Assembly (NCBI RefSeq): GCF_052857255.1
Contig: NC_135502.1
Coordinates: 190,777,415-190,841,414, forward strand
DNA: 64,000 nt
Direction: 5' to 3'
From: Amblyomma americanum
Taxonomy: Eukaryota; Arthropoda; Arachnida; Ixodida; Ixodidae
The notes beneath the pieces were generated by a model that was not told the DNA's origin, made no database searches, and saw nothing but the letters and a program-made list of their open reading frames with translations. The position numbers were made by a program, and so were the translations under genes. Shown in pieces: positions 1 to 11,490 of this stretch. Each line of letters opens with the position of its first letter. Within the stretch, counting starts at the first letter, position 1.

Positions 1-2
1 TG

Positions 3-10
3 TGACGTCA
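3..10. promoter_or_regulatory. CRE-like palindrome TGACGTCA, first of a per-monomer series
   Basis: The perfect 8-bp palindrome TGACGTCA matches the consensus binding site of CREB/ATF bZIP factors. It recurs once per monomer at constant phase, for example at 309-316, and is retained in most A', B and C monomers. Many A-type monomers have CGACGTCA instead, and scattered others are mutated (GACGACA, GACATCA). Its regularity follows from the tandem structure. Binding in vivo is untested, so this is only a sequence match. Confidence 0.4.
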
Positions 11-308
11 ATGTTCCAGCAGCTGCCGATGTTACGCTGGAGGACGTGAACAGAGGTGAATCGGTTCCACACGTGCTGATGCCGTGTTGCTCGATGTTCC
101 CTGTAGCGTCGTAACTCTCCGTAATACAGTATTTCAGCGTTTTCAGTTAGCTGTCATAAATTCAGGTGTTCACTCGAGCAATGCAGCCTGGTAGAATGAA
201 GCCAAGAACCTGAACCAAAAAGACGAAATGGTTTCTCAAAATCACCTCGCTTAGAGTGCCACCATGCCTTGTGATAAAGAACGAAACGTGACTCGATTTA
301 AAGAAGTG

Positions 309-614
309 TGACGTCAATGTTCCAGCAGCTGCCGAAGTTACGCTGGGGGCCGTGAACAGTGGTGGATCGGTTCCACAGGTGCTGATGCCGTGTTGCTCGA
401 TGTCCCTTGCAGCGTCGTAACTCTCGATAATACAGTAATTCAGCGTTTTCAGGTCGCTGTCGTAAATGCAGGTGTTCACTCGAGCAATGCAGCCTGGTAG
501 AACGAAGCCGAGAACCTGTACCAAAAAGACGAAATGGTTCCTCAAGATCACCTGTCTCAGGGTGCAACCACGCCCAGTTCAAAAGAACGAAGCGTGACTA
601 GATTTATAGCAGTG
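309..614. repeat. Representative satellite monomer (A' type)
   Basis: This is one 306-bp unit counted from TGACGTCA to the base before the next equivalent site. In order it holds the CRE-like palindrome, a GCAGCTGCCGAAG block, GGTTCCACAGGTGCTGATGC, the TGTTGCTCGATG block, CAGTAATTCAGCGTTTTC, a site with four alleles at 462, CACTCGAGCAATGCAGCC, the oligo-A word CCAAAAAGACGAAATGG, and an AGAACGAAGCGTGAC junction leading into the next unit. The length is exactly 102 codons, so any open frame stays in register from monomer to monomer. It has no resemblance to a tRNA, 5S or snRNA gene that I can support. Confidence 0.95.
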
Positions 615-1321
615 CGACGTCAATGTTCCAGCAGCTGCCGATGTTACGCTGGAGGACGTGAACAGTGGTGAATCGGTTCCACACGTGCTGATGCCGTGTT
701 GCTCTATGTTCCTTGTAGCATCGAAACCCTTGGTATTACAGTAATTCAGTGTTATCAGGTCGCTGTCTTAAATGCAGGTGTTCACTCGAGCAATGCAGCC
801 TGGTAGAATAAAGCCAAGAACCTGAACCAAAAAGACGAAATGGTTTCTCAAAATCACCTCGCTCAGAGTGCCACCATGCCTTGTGATAAAGAACGAAACG
901 TGACTCGATTTAAAGAAGTGTTACGTCAATGTTACAGCAGCTGCCGATGTTACGCTGGAGCACGTGAACAGTGGTGAATCGGTTCCACACGTGCTGATGC
1001 CGTGGTGCTCGATGTTCCCTGTAGCGTCGTAACTCTCCGTAATACAGTATTTCAGCGTTTTCAGTTAGCTGTCATAAATTCAGGTGTTCACTCGAGCAAT
1101 GCAGCCTGGTAGAATGAAGCCAAGAACCTGAACCAAAAAGACGAAATGGTTTCTCAAAATCACCTCGCTCAGAGTGCCACCATGCCTTGTGATAAAGAAC
1201 GAAACGTGACTCGATTTAAAGAAGTGTGACGTCAATGTTCCAGCAGCTGACGAAGTTACGCTGGGGGCCGTGAACATTGGTGGATCGGTTCCACAGGTGC
1301 TGATGCCGTGTTGCTCGATGT

Positions 1322-2894
1322 TCCCTGTAGCGTCGTAACTCTCCATAATACAGTATTTCAGCGTTTTCAGTTAGCTGTCATAAATGCAGGTGTTCACTCG
1401 AGCAATGCAGCCTGGTAGAACGAAGCCAAGAACCTGTACCAAAAAGACGAAATGGTTCCTCAACATCGCCTCGCTCAGAGTGCCACCATGTCCTGTGCCA
1501 AAGAACGAAACGTGACTCGATTTAAAGCAGTGTGACGTCAATGTTGCAGCAGATGCCGATGTTACGCTGGGGGCCGTGAACAGTGGTGGATCGGTTCCAC
1601 AGGTGCTGATGCCGTGTTGCTCGATGTCCCTTGTAGCCTCGTAACTGTCGATAATACAGTAATTCAGCGTTTTCAGGTCGCTGTCGTAAATGCAGGTGTT
1701 CACTCGAGCAATGCAGCCTTGTAAAACGAAGCCAAGAACCTGTACCAAAAAGGCGAAATGGTTCCTCAAGATCACCTCTCTCAGGGTGCAACCACGCCCA
1801 GTTCAAAAGAACGAAGCGTGACTAGATTTATAGCAGTGCGACGTCAATGTTCCAGCAGCTGCCGATGTTACGCTGGAGGACGTGAAAAGTGGTGAATCGG
1901 TTCCACACGCGCTGATGCCGTGTTGCTCTATGTTCCTTGTAGCGTCGCAACCCTTGGTATTACAGTAATTCAGCGTTATCAGGTCGCTGTCTTAAATGCA
2001 GGTGTTCACTCGAGCAATGCAGCCTGGTAGAACGAAGCCAAGAACCTGTACCAAAAAGACGAAATGGTTCCTCAAGATCACCTCTCTCAGGGTGCAACCA
2101 CGCCCAGTTCAAAAGAACGAAGCGTGACTAGATTTATAGAAGTGCGACGTCAATGTTCCAGCAGCTGCCGATGTTATGCTGGAGGACGTGAACAGTGGTG
2201 AATCGGTTCCACACGTGCTGATGTCGTGTTGCTCGATGTTCCCTGTAGCGTCGTAACTCTCCGTAATACAGTATTTCAGCGTTTTCAGTTAGCTGTTGTA
2301 AATGCAGGAGTTCACTCGAGCAATGCAGCCTGGTAGAACGAAGCCAAGAACCTGAACCAAAAAGATGAAATGGTTCCTCAACATAACCTCTCTCAGGGTT
2401 CAACCACGCCCAGTTCAAAAGAACGAAGCGTGACTAGATTTATAGCAGTGTGACGTCAATGTTCCAGCAGCTGCCGATGTTACGCTGGAGGACGTGAACA
2501 GTGGTGAATCGGTTCCACACGTGCTGATGTCGTGTTCCTCGATGTTCCCTGTAGCGTCGTAACTCTCCGTAATACAGTATTTCAGCGTTTTCAGTTAGCT
2601 GTCATAAATGCAGGTGTTCACTCGAGCAATTCAGCCTGGTAGAATGAAGCCAAGAACCTGAACCAAAAAGACGAAATGGTTTCTCAAAATCACCTCGCTC
2701 AGAGTGCCACCATGCCTTGTGATAAAGAACGAAACGTGACTCGATTTAAAGAAGTGTGACGTCAATGTTCCAGCAGCTGCCGAAGTTACGCTGGGGGCCG
2801 TGAACAGTGGTGGATCGGTTCCACAGGTGCTGATGCCGTGTTGCTCGATGTCCCTTGCAGCGTCGTAACTGTCGATAATACAGTAATTCAGCGT
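1322..2894. repeat. A/A'-type satellite monomers
   Basis: About five monomers. Part of this stretch (about 1,440-1,900) resembles the end of the 4-monomer array near 45,977-46,437, with TGTCCTGTGCC and GCAGCAGATGCCGATG followed by the A-type TTCCAGCAG unit. No gene or other element was seen. Confidence 0.85.
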
Positions 2895-3424
2895 TTTCAG
2901 GTCGCTGTCTTAAATGCAGGTGTTCACTCGAGCAATGCAGCCTGGTAGAACGAAGCCAAGAACCTGAACCAAAATTCGAAATGGTTCCTCAACATCACCT
3001 CACTCAGGGTGCCACCACACCCAGTTCAAAAGAACGAAGCTTGACTAGATTTATTGCAGGGTGACTTCATGTTGCAGTAGCTGCCGATGTTACGCTGGAG
3101 CACGTGAACAGTGGTCAATCGGTTCCACACGTTCTAATGCCATGTTGCTCGATTTTCCTTGTAGCGTCGTAACCCTGGGTATCACAGTAATTCAGCGTTT
3201 TCAGGTCGCTGTCCTAAATGCAGGAGTTCACTCGAGCAATGCAGCCTGGTAGAACGAAGCCAAGAACCTCAACCAAAAGACGAAATGGTTCCTCATCATC
3301 ACCTCGCTTAGAGTGCCACCATGCCCTGTGCCAAAGAACGAAACCTGACTCGATTTAAAGCAGTGTGACGTCAATGTTGCAGCAGCTGCCTATGTTACGC
3401 TGGTGGCCGTGAACAGTGGTGGAT
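2895..3424. repeat. B/C-type island nearly identical to 14,486-15,015
   Basis: This block of about 530 bp carries variants otherwise found in the central domain: AACCAAAATTCGAAATGG, CCACCACACCCAG, the C-type TGACTTCATGTTGCAGTAG and CCTCATCATCACC. It matches about 14,486-15,015 at an offset of 11,591 almost base for base. One difference is at 3,214 (C, against T in the other copy). It is flanked on both sides by A-type monomers. The arrangement suggests transfer of a short tract between distant parts of the array by conversion or double exchange. The limits are approximate. Confidence 0.75.
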
Positions 3425-3540
3425 TGGTTCCACAGGTGCTGAGGCCGTGTTGCTCGATGTTCATTGTAGCGTCGTCACTCTCGGTATTACAGTATTAAGC
3501 GTTTTCAGGTCGCTGTCGTAATTGCAGGCGTTCACTCGAG

Positions 3541-6500
3541 CAATGCTGCCTGGTAGAACGAAGCCAAGAACCTGAACCAAAAAGATGAAATGGTTCCTCA
3601 ACATAACCTCTCTCAGGGTTCAACCACGCCCAGTTCAAAAGAACGAAGCGTGACTAGATTTATAGCAGTGTGACGTCAATGTTCCAGCAGCTGCCGATGT
3701 TACGCTGGAGGACGTGAACAGTGGTGAATCGGTTCCACACGTGCTGATGCCGTGTTGCTCGATGTTCCCTGTAGCGTCGTTACTCTCCGTAATACAGTAT
3801 TTCAGCGTTTTCAGTTAGCTGTCATAAATGCAGGTGTTCACTCGAGCAATTCAGCCTGGTAGAATGAAGCCAAGAACCTGAACCAAAAAGACGAAATGGT
3901 TTCTCAAAATCACCTCGCTCAGAGTGCCACCATGCCTTGTGATAAAGAACGAAACGTGACTCGATTTAAAGAAGTGTGACGTCAATGTTCCAGCAGCTGC
4001 CGAAGTTACGCTGGGGGCCGTGAACAGTGGTGGATCGGTTCCACAGGTGCTGATGCCGTGTTGCTCGATGTCCCTTGCAGCGTCGTAACTGTCGATAATA
4101 CAGTAATTCAGCGTTTTCAGGTCGCTGTCGTAAATGCAGGTGTTCACTCGAGCAATGCAGCCTGGTAGAACGAAGCCAAGAACCTGTACCAAAAAGACGA
4201 AATGGTTCCTCAAGATCACCTCTCTCAGGGTGCAACCACGCCCAGTTCAAAAGAACGAAGCGTGACTAGATTTATAGCAGTGCGACGTCAATGTTCCAGC
4301 AGCTGCCGATGTTACGCTGGAGGACGTGAACAGTGGTGAATCGGTTCCACACGTGCTGATGCCGTGTTGTTCGATGTTCTTTGTAGCGTCGTAACTCTCG
4401 GTAATACAGTAGTTCAGCGTTTTCAGGTCGCTGTCGTAAATGCAGGTGTTCTCTCGAGCAATGCAGCCTTGTAAAAGGAAGACAAGAACCTGTACCAAAA
4501 AGACTAAATGGTTCCATAATATCATCTCGCTCAGGGTTCAACCACGCCCAGTTCAAAAGAACGAAGCATGACTAGATTTATAGCAGTGTGATGTCAATGT
4601 TCCAGCAGCTGCCGATGTTATGCTGGAGGACGTGAACAGTGGTGAATCGGTTCCACACGTGCTGATGCCGTGTTGCTCGATGTTCCCTGTAGCATCGTAA
4701 CTCTCCGTAATACAGTATTTCAGCGTTTTCAGTTAGCTGTCATAAATGCAGGTGTTCACTCGAGCAATGCAGCCTGGTAGAATGAAGCCAAGAACCTGAA
4801 CCAAAAAGACGAAATGGTTTCTCAAAATCACCTCGCTCAGAGTGCCCCCACGCCTTGTGCCAAAGAACGAAACGTGACTCGATTTAAAGAAGTGTGACGT
4901 CAATGTTCCAGCAGCTGCCGAAGTTACGCTGGGGGCCGTGAACAGTGGTGGATCGGTTCCACAGGTGCTGATGCCGTGTTGCTCGATGTCCCTTGCAGCG
5001 TCGTAACTGTCGATAATACAGTAATTCAGCGTTATCAGGTCGCTGTCTTATATGCAGGTGTTCACTCGAGCAGTGGAGCCTGGTAGAACGAAGCCAAGAA
5101 CCTGAAAAAAAAAGACGAAATGGTTCCTCAACATCCCCCTCACTCAGGGTGCCACCATGCCCAGTGCCAAAGAACGAAGCGTGACTCGATTTAATGGATT
5201 ATGACGTCAATGTTGCAGCAGCTGCCGATGTTACTATGGGGATCTTGAACAGTGGTGGGTGGGTTCCACAGGTGCTGATACCGTGTTCCTCGATGCTCCT
5301 TGTAGCGTCGCAACTCTCGGTATTAGAGTAATTCAGCGTTTTCAGGTCGCTGTCGTAAATGCAGGTGTTCACTCGAGCAATGCAGCCTGGTAGAACGAAG
5401 CCAAGAACCTGAACCAAAAAGACAAAATGGTTCCTCAACATCCCCTCACTCAGGGTACCACCATGCCCAGTGCCAAAGAACGAAGCGTGGCTCGATTTAA
5501 TGGAGTACGACGTCAATGTTGCAGCAGCTGCCGATGGTACTATGGGGATCTTGAACAGTGGTGGATCGGTTCCACAGGTGCTGATGCCGTGTTGCTCGAT
5601 GTTCCTTGTAGCTTCGTAACTCTCAGTAATACAGTATTTCAGCGTTTTCAGTTAGCTGCGTAAATGCAGGTGTTCACTCGAGCAATGCTGCCTGGTAGAA
5701 CGAAGCCAAGAACCTGAACCAAAAAGATGAAATGGTTCCTCAACATAACCTCTCTCAGGGTTCAACCACGCCCAGTTCAAAAGAACGAAGCGTGACTAGA
5801 TTTATAGCAGTGTGACGTCAATGTTCCAGCAGCTGCCGATGTTACGCTGGAGGACGTGAACAGTGGTGCATCGGTTCTACACGTGCTGATGCCGTGTTGC
5901 TCGATGTTCCCTGTAGCGTAGTAACTCTCCGTAATACAGTATTTCAGCGTTTTCAGTTAGCTGTCATAAATGCAGGTGTTCACTCGAGCAATTCAGCCTG
6001 GTAGAATGAAGCCAAGAACCTGAACCAAAAAGACGAAATGGTTTCTCAAAATCACCTCGCTCAGAGTGCCACCATGCCTTGTGATAAAGAACGAAACGTG
6101 ACTCGATTTAAAGAAGTGTGACGTCAATGTTCCAGCAGCTGCCGAAGTTACGCTGGGGGCCGTGAACAGTGGTGGATCGGTTCCACAGGTGCTGATGCCG
6201 TGTTGCTCGATGTCCCTTGTAGCGTCGTAACTGTCGATAATACAGTAATTCAGCGTTTTCAGGTCGCTGTCGTAAATGCAGGTGTTCACTCGAGCAATGC
6301 AGCCTGGTAGAACGAAGCCAAGAACCTGTACCAAAAAGACGAAATGGTTCCTCAAGATCTCCTCTCTCAGGGTGCAACCACGCCCAGTTCAAAAGAACGA
6401 AGTGTGAGTAGATTTATAGCAGTGCGACGTCAATGTTCCAGCAGCTGCCGATGTTACGCTGGAGGACGTGAACAGTGGTGAATCGGTTCCACACGTGCTG

Positions 6501-9500
6501 ATGCCGTGTTGCTCTATGTTCCTTGTAGCGTCGTAACCCTTGGTATTACAGTATTTCAGCGTTATCAGGTCGCTGTCTTAAATGCAGGTGTTCTCTCGAG
6601 CAATGCAGCCTTGTAGAAGGAAGACAAGAACCTGTAACAAAAAGACTAAATGGTTCCATAATATCATCTCGCTCAGGGTTCAACCACGCCCAGTTCAAAA
6701 GAACGAAGCATGACTAGATTTATAGCAGTGTGATGTCAATGTTCCAGCAGCTGCCGATGTTACGCTGGAGGACGTGAACAGTGGTGAATCGGTTCCACAC
6801 GTGCTGATGCCGTGTTGCTCGATGTTCCCTGTAGCATCGTAACTCTCCGTAATACAGTATTTCAGCGTTTTCAGTTAGCTGTCATAAATGCAGGTGTTCA
6901 CTCGAGCAATGCAGCCTGGTAGAATGAAGCCAAGAACCTGAACCAAAAAGACGAAATGGTTTCTCAAAATCACCTCGCTCAGAGTGCCACCATGCCTTGT
7001 GCCAAAGAACGAAACGTGACTCGATTTAAAGAAGTGTGACGTCAATGTTCCAGCAGCTGCCGAAGTTACGCTGGGGGCCGTGAACAGTGGTGGATCGGTT
7101 CCACAGGTGCTGATGCCGTGTTGCTCGATGTCCCTTGCAGCGTCGTAACTGTCGATAATACAGTAATTCAGCGTTATCAGGTCGCTGTCTTATATGCAGG
7201 TGCTCACTCGAGCAGTGGAGCCTGGTAGAACGAAGCCAAGAACCTGAAAAAAAAAGACGAAATGGTTCCTCAACATTCCCTCACTCAGGGTGCCACCATG
7301 CCCAGTGCCAAAGAACGAAGCGTGACTCGATTTAATGGATTATGACGTCAATGTTGCAGCAGCTGCCGATGTTACTATGGGGATCTTGAACAGTGGTGGG
7401 TGGGTTCCACAGGTGCTGATACCGTGTTCCTCGATGCTCCTTGTAGCGTCGCAACTCTCGGTATTAGAGTAATTCAGCGTTTTCAGGTCGCTGTCGTAAA
7501 TGCAGGTGTTCACTCGAGCAATGCAGCCTGGTAGAACGAAGCCAAGAACCTGAACCAAAAAGACAAAATGGTTCCTCAACATCCCCTCACTCAGGGTACC
7601 ACCATGCCCAGTGCCAAAGAACGAAGCGTGGCTCGATTTAATGGAGTACGACGTCAATGTTGCAGCAGCTGCCGATGGTACTATGGGGATCTTGAACAGT
7701 GGTGGATCGGTTCCACAGGTGCTGATGCCGTGTTGCTCGATGTTCCTTGTAGCTTCGTAACTCTCAGTAATACAGTATTTCAGCGTTTTCAGTTAGCTGC
7801 GTAAATGCAGGTGTTCACTCGAGCAATGCTGCCTGGTAGAACGAAGCCAAGAACCTGAACCAAAAAGATGAAATGGTTCCTCAACATAACCTCTCTCAGG
7901 GTTCAACCACGCCCAGTTCAAAAGAACGAAGCGTGACTAGATTTATAGCAGTGTGACGTCAATGTTCCAGCAGCTGCCGATGTTACGCTGGAGGACGTGA
8001 ACAGTGGTGCATCGGTTCTACACGTGCTGATGCCGTGTTGCTCGATGTTCCCTGTAGCGTAGTAACTCTCCGTAATACAGTATTTCAGCGTTTTCAGTTA
8101 TCTGTCATAAATGCAGGTGTTCACTCGAGCAATTCAGCCTGGTAGAATGAAGCCAAGAACCTGAACCAAAAAGACGAAATGGTTTCTCAAAATCACCTCG
8201 CTCAGAGTGCCACCATGCCTTGTGATAAAGAACGAAACGTGACTCGATTTAAAGAAGTGTGACGTCAATGTTCCAGCAGCTGCCGAAGTTACGCTGGGGG
8301 CCGTGAACAGTGGTGGATCGGTTCCACAGGTGCTGATGCCGTGTTGCTCGATGTCCCTTGCAGCGTCGTAACTGTCGATAATAAAGTAATTCAGCGTTTT
8401 CAGGTCGCTGTCGTAAATGCAGGTGTTCACTCGAGCAATGCAGTCTGGTAGAACGAAGCCAAGAACCTGTACCAAAAAGACGAAATGGTTCCTCAAGATC
8501 TCCTCTCTCAGGGTGCAACCACGCCCAGTTCAAAAGAACGAAGCGTGAGTAGATTTATAGCAGTGCGACGTCAATGTTCCAGCAGCTGCCGATGTTACGC
8601 TGGAGGACGTGAACAGTGGTGAATCGGTTCCACACGTGCTGATGCCGTGTTGCTCTATGTTCCTTGTAGCGTCGTAACCCTTGGTATTACAGTATTTCAG
8701 CGTTATCAGGTCGCTGTCTTAAATGCAGGTGTTCTCTCGAGCAATGCAGCCTTGTAGAAGGAAGACAAGAACCTGTACCAAAAAGACTAAATGGTTCCAT
8801 AATATCATCTCGCTCAGGGTTCAACCACGCCCAGTTCAAAAGAACGAAGCGCGACTAGATTTATAGCAGTGTGACGTCAATGTTCCAGCAGCTGCCGATG
8901 TTACGCTTGAGGACGTGAACAGTGGTGAATCGGTTCCACACGTGCTGATGCCGTGTTGCTCGATGTTCCCTGTAGCGTCGTAACTCTCCGTAATACAGTA
9001 TTTCAGCGTTTTCAGTTAGCTGTCATAAATGCAGGTGTTCACTCGAGCAATGCAGCCTGGTAGAATGAAGCCAAGAACCTGAACCAAAAAGACGAAATGG
9101 TTTCTCAAAATCACCTCGCTCAGAGTGCCACCATGCCTTGTGCCAAAGAACGAAACGTGACTCGATTTAAAGAAGTGTGACGTCAATGTTCCAGCAGCTG
9201 CCGAAGTTACGCTGGGGGCCGTGAACAGTGGTGGATCGGTTCCACAGGTGCTGATGCCGTGTTGCTCGATGTCCCTTGCAGCGTCGTAACTGTCGATAAT
9301 ACAGTAATTCAGCGTTATCAGGTCGCTGTCTTATATGCAGGTGCTCACTCGAGCAGTGGAGCCTGGTAGAACGAAGCCAAGAACCTGAAAAAAAAAGACG
9401 AAATGGTTCCTCAACATTCCCTCACTCAGGGTGCCACCATGCCCAGTGCCAAAGAACGAAGCGTGACTCGATTTAATGGATTATGACGCCAATGTTGCAG

Positions 9501-11490
9501 CAGCTGCCGATGTTACTATGGGGATCTTGAACAGTGGTGGGTGGGTTCCACAGGTGCTGATACCGTGTTCCTCGATGCTCCTTGTAGCGTCGCAACTCTC
9601 GGTATTAGAGTAATTCAGCGTTTTCAGGTCGCTGTCGTAAATGCAGGTGTTCACTCGAGCAATGCAGCCTGGTAGAACGAAGCCAAGAACCTGAACCAAA
9701 AAGACAAAATGGTTCCTCAACATCCCCTCACTCAGGGTACCACCATGCCCAGTGCCAAAGAACGAAGCGTGGCTCGATTTAATGGAGTACGACGTCAATG
9801 TTGCAGCAGCTGCCGATGGTACTACGGGGATCTTGAACAGTGGTGGATCGGTTCCACAGGTGCTGATGCCGTGTTGCTCGATGTTCCTTGTAGCTTCGTA
9901 ACTCTCAGTAATACAGTATTTCAGCGTTTTCAGTTAGCTGCGTAAATGCAGGTGTTCACTCGAGCAATGCTGCCTGGTAGAACGAAGCCAAGAACCTGAA
10001 CCAAAAAGATGAAATGGTTCCTCAACATAACCTCTCTCAGGGTTCAACCACGCCCAGTTCAAAAGAACGAAGCGTGACTAGATTTATAGCAGTGTGACGT
10101 CAATGTTCCAGCAGCTGCCGATGTTACGCTGGAGGACGTGAACAGTGGTGCATCGGTTCTACACGTGCTGATGCCGTGTTGCTCGATGTTCCCTGTAGCG
10201 TAGTAACTCTCCGTAATACAGTATTTCAGCGTTTTCAGTTATCTGTCATAAATGCAGGTGTTCACTCGAGCAATTCAGCCTGGTAGAATGAAGCCAAGAA
10301 CCTGAACCAAAAAGACGAAATGGTTTCTCAAAATCACCTCGCTCAGAGTGCCACCATGCCTTGTGATAAAGAACGAAACGTGACTCGATTTAAAGAAGTG
10401 TGACGTCAATGTTCCAGCAGCTGCCGAAGTTACGCTGGGGGCCGTGAACAGTGGTGGATCGGTTCCACAGGTGCTGATGCCGTGTTGCTCGATGTCCCTT
10501 GCAGCGTCGTAACTGTCGATAATAAAGTAATTCAGCGTTTTCAGGTCGCTGTCGTAAATGCAGGTGTTCACTCGAGCAATGCAGCCTGGTAGAACGAAGC
10601 CAAGAACCTGTACCAAAAAGACGAAATGGTTCCTCAAGATCTCCTCTCTCAGGGTGCAACCACGCCCAGTTCAAAAGAACGAAGCGTGAGTAGATTTATA
10701 GCAGTGCGACGTCAATGTTCCAGCAGCTGCCGATGTTACGCTGGAGGACGTGAACAGTGGTGAATCGGTTCCACACGTGCTGATGCCGTGTTGCTCTATG
10801 TTCCTTGTAGCGTCGTAACCCTTGGTATTACAGTATTTCAGCGTTATCAGGTCGCTGTCTTAAATGCAGGTGTTCTCTCGAGCAATGCAGCCTTGTAGAA
10901 GGAAGACAAGAACCTGTACCAAAAAGACTAAATGGTTCCATAATATCATCTCGCTCAGGGTTCAACCACGCCCAGTTCAAAAGAACGAAGCGCGACTAGA
11001 TTTATAGCAGTGTGACGTCAATGTTCCAGCAGCTGCCGAAGTTACGCTGGGGGCCGTGAACAGTGGTGGATCGGTTCCACAGGTGCTGATGCCGTGTTGC
11101 TCGATGTCCCTTGCAGCGTCGTAACTGTCGATAATACAGTAATTCAGCGTTATCAGGTCGCCGTCTTAAATGCAGGTGTTCACTCGAGCAGTGGAGCCTG
11201 GTAGAACGAAGCCAAGAACCTGAAAAAAAGACGAAATGGTTCCTCAACATCCCCTCACTCAGGGTGCCACCATGCCCAGTGCCAAAGAACGAAGCGTGAC
11301 TCGATTTAATGGATTATGACGTCAATGTTGCGGCAGCTGCCGATGTTACTATGGGGATCTTGAACAGTGGTGGGTGGGTTCCACAGGTGCTGATACCGTG
11401 TTCCTCGATGCTCCTTGTAGCGTCGCAACTCTCGGTATTAGAGTAATTCAGCGTTTTCAGGTCGCTGTCGTAAATGCAGGTGTTCACACG
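3541..11490. repeat. Higher-order array, 7-monomer unit of 2,141 bp, 3.7 copies
   Basis: The same ordered series of seven distinct monomers recurs every 2,141 bp, with approximate copy starts at 3,541, 5,683, 7,824 and 9,965. Markers that repeat at this offset include the GTTCTCTCGAGC monomer (about 4,448, 6,589, 8,730 and 10,871), the AAAAAAAAAG monomer (about 5,107, 7,248 and 9,389) and the ACTATGGGGATC monomers (about 5,233, 7,374 and 9,515). The fourth copy lacks one monomer at about 11,010 and diverges after about 11,490. Copies three and four share variants absent from copy two (GTTATCTGTC at 8,097 and 10,238; AATAAAGTAA near 8,382 and 10,523). Copy one is the most diverged. Confidence 0.9.

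Larger units (their letters stand above)
1..1321. repeat. Satellite segment duplicated at 46,987-48,307
   Basis: About 4.3 monomers of types A and A' match 46,987-48,307 at a constant offset of 46,986 with very few substitutions. Shared private features include the CATAAATTCAGG variant (T for G in GCAGG) and a TTACGTC variant of the palindrome. The match stops near 1,322, where this copy continues as CCCTGTAGCG...CTCCATAATAC and the far copy as CTTGTAGCG...CTCGGTAATAC. The left limit is unknown because the window begins here. Confidence 0.85.

Noticed and set aside
340..385. Pol III A- and B-box-like words (GTGAACAGTGG, GGTTCCACAGG), suggesting a tRNA-derived SINE origin
   Set aside because: The B-box match is imperfect, the spacing to the A-box-like word is too short, and no tRNA fold or oligo-T terminator accompanies them.
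492..506. CENP-B-box-like motif on the minus strand (TTCGTTCTACCAGGC)
   Set aside because: It matches TTCG, the central A and two of the four CGGG bases, seven of nine core positions. The missing core bases are needed for binding in known cases, so I do not annotate a CENP-B box.
298..582. Recurring ~94-codon minus-strand and ~78-90-codon plus-strand frames in the satellite
   Set aside because: They occur in overlapping phases of the same repeat and are gained and lost with single substitutions; they are shadows of the repeat, not genes.
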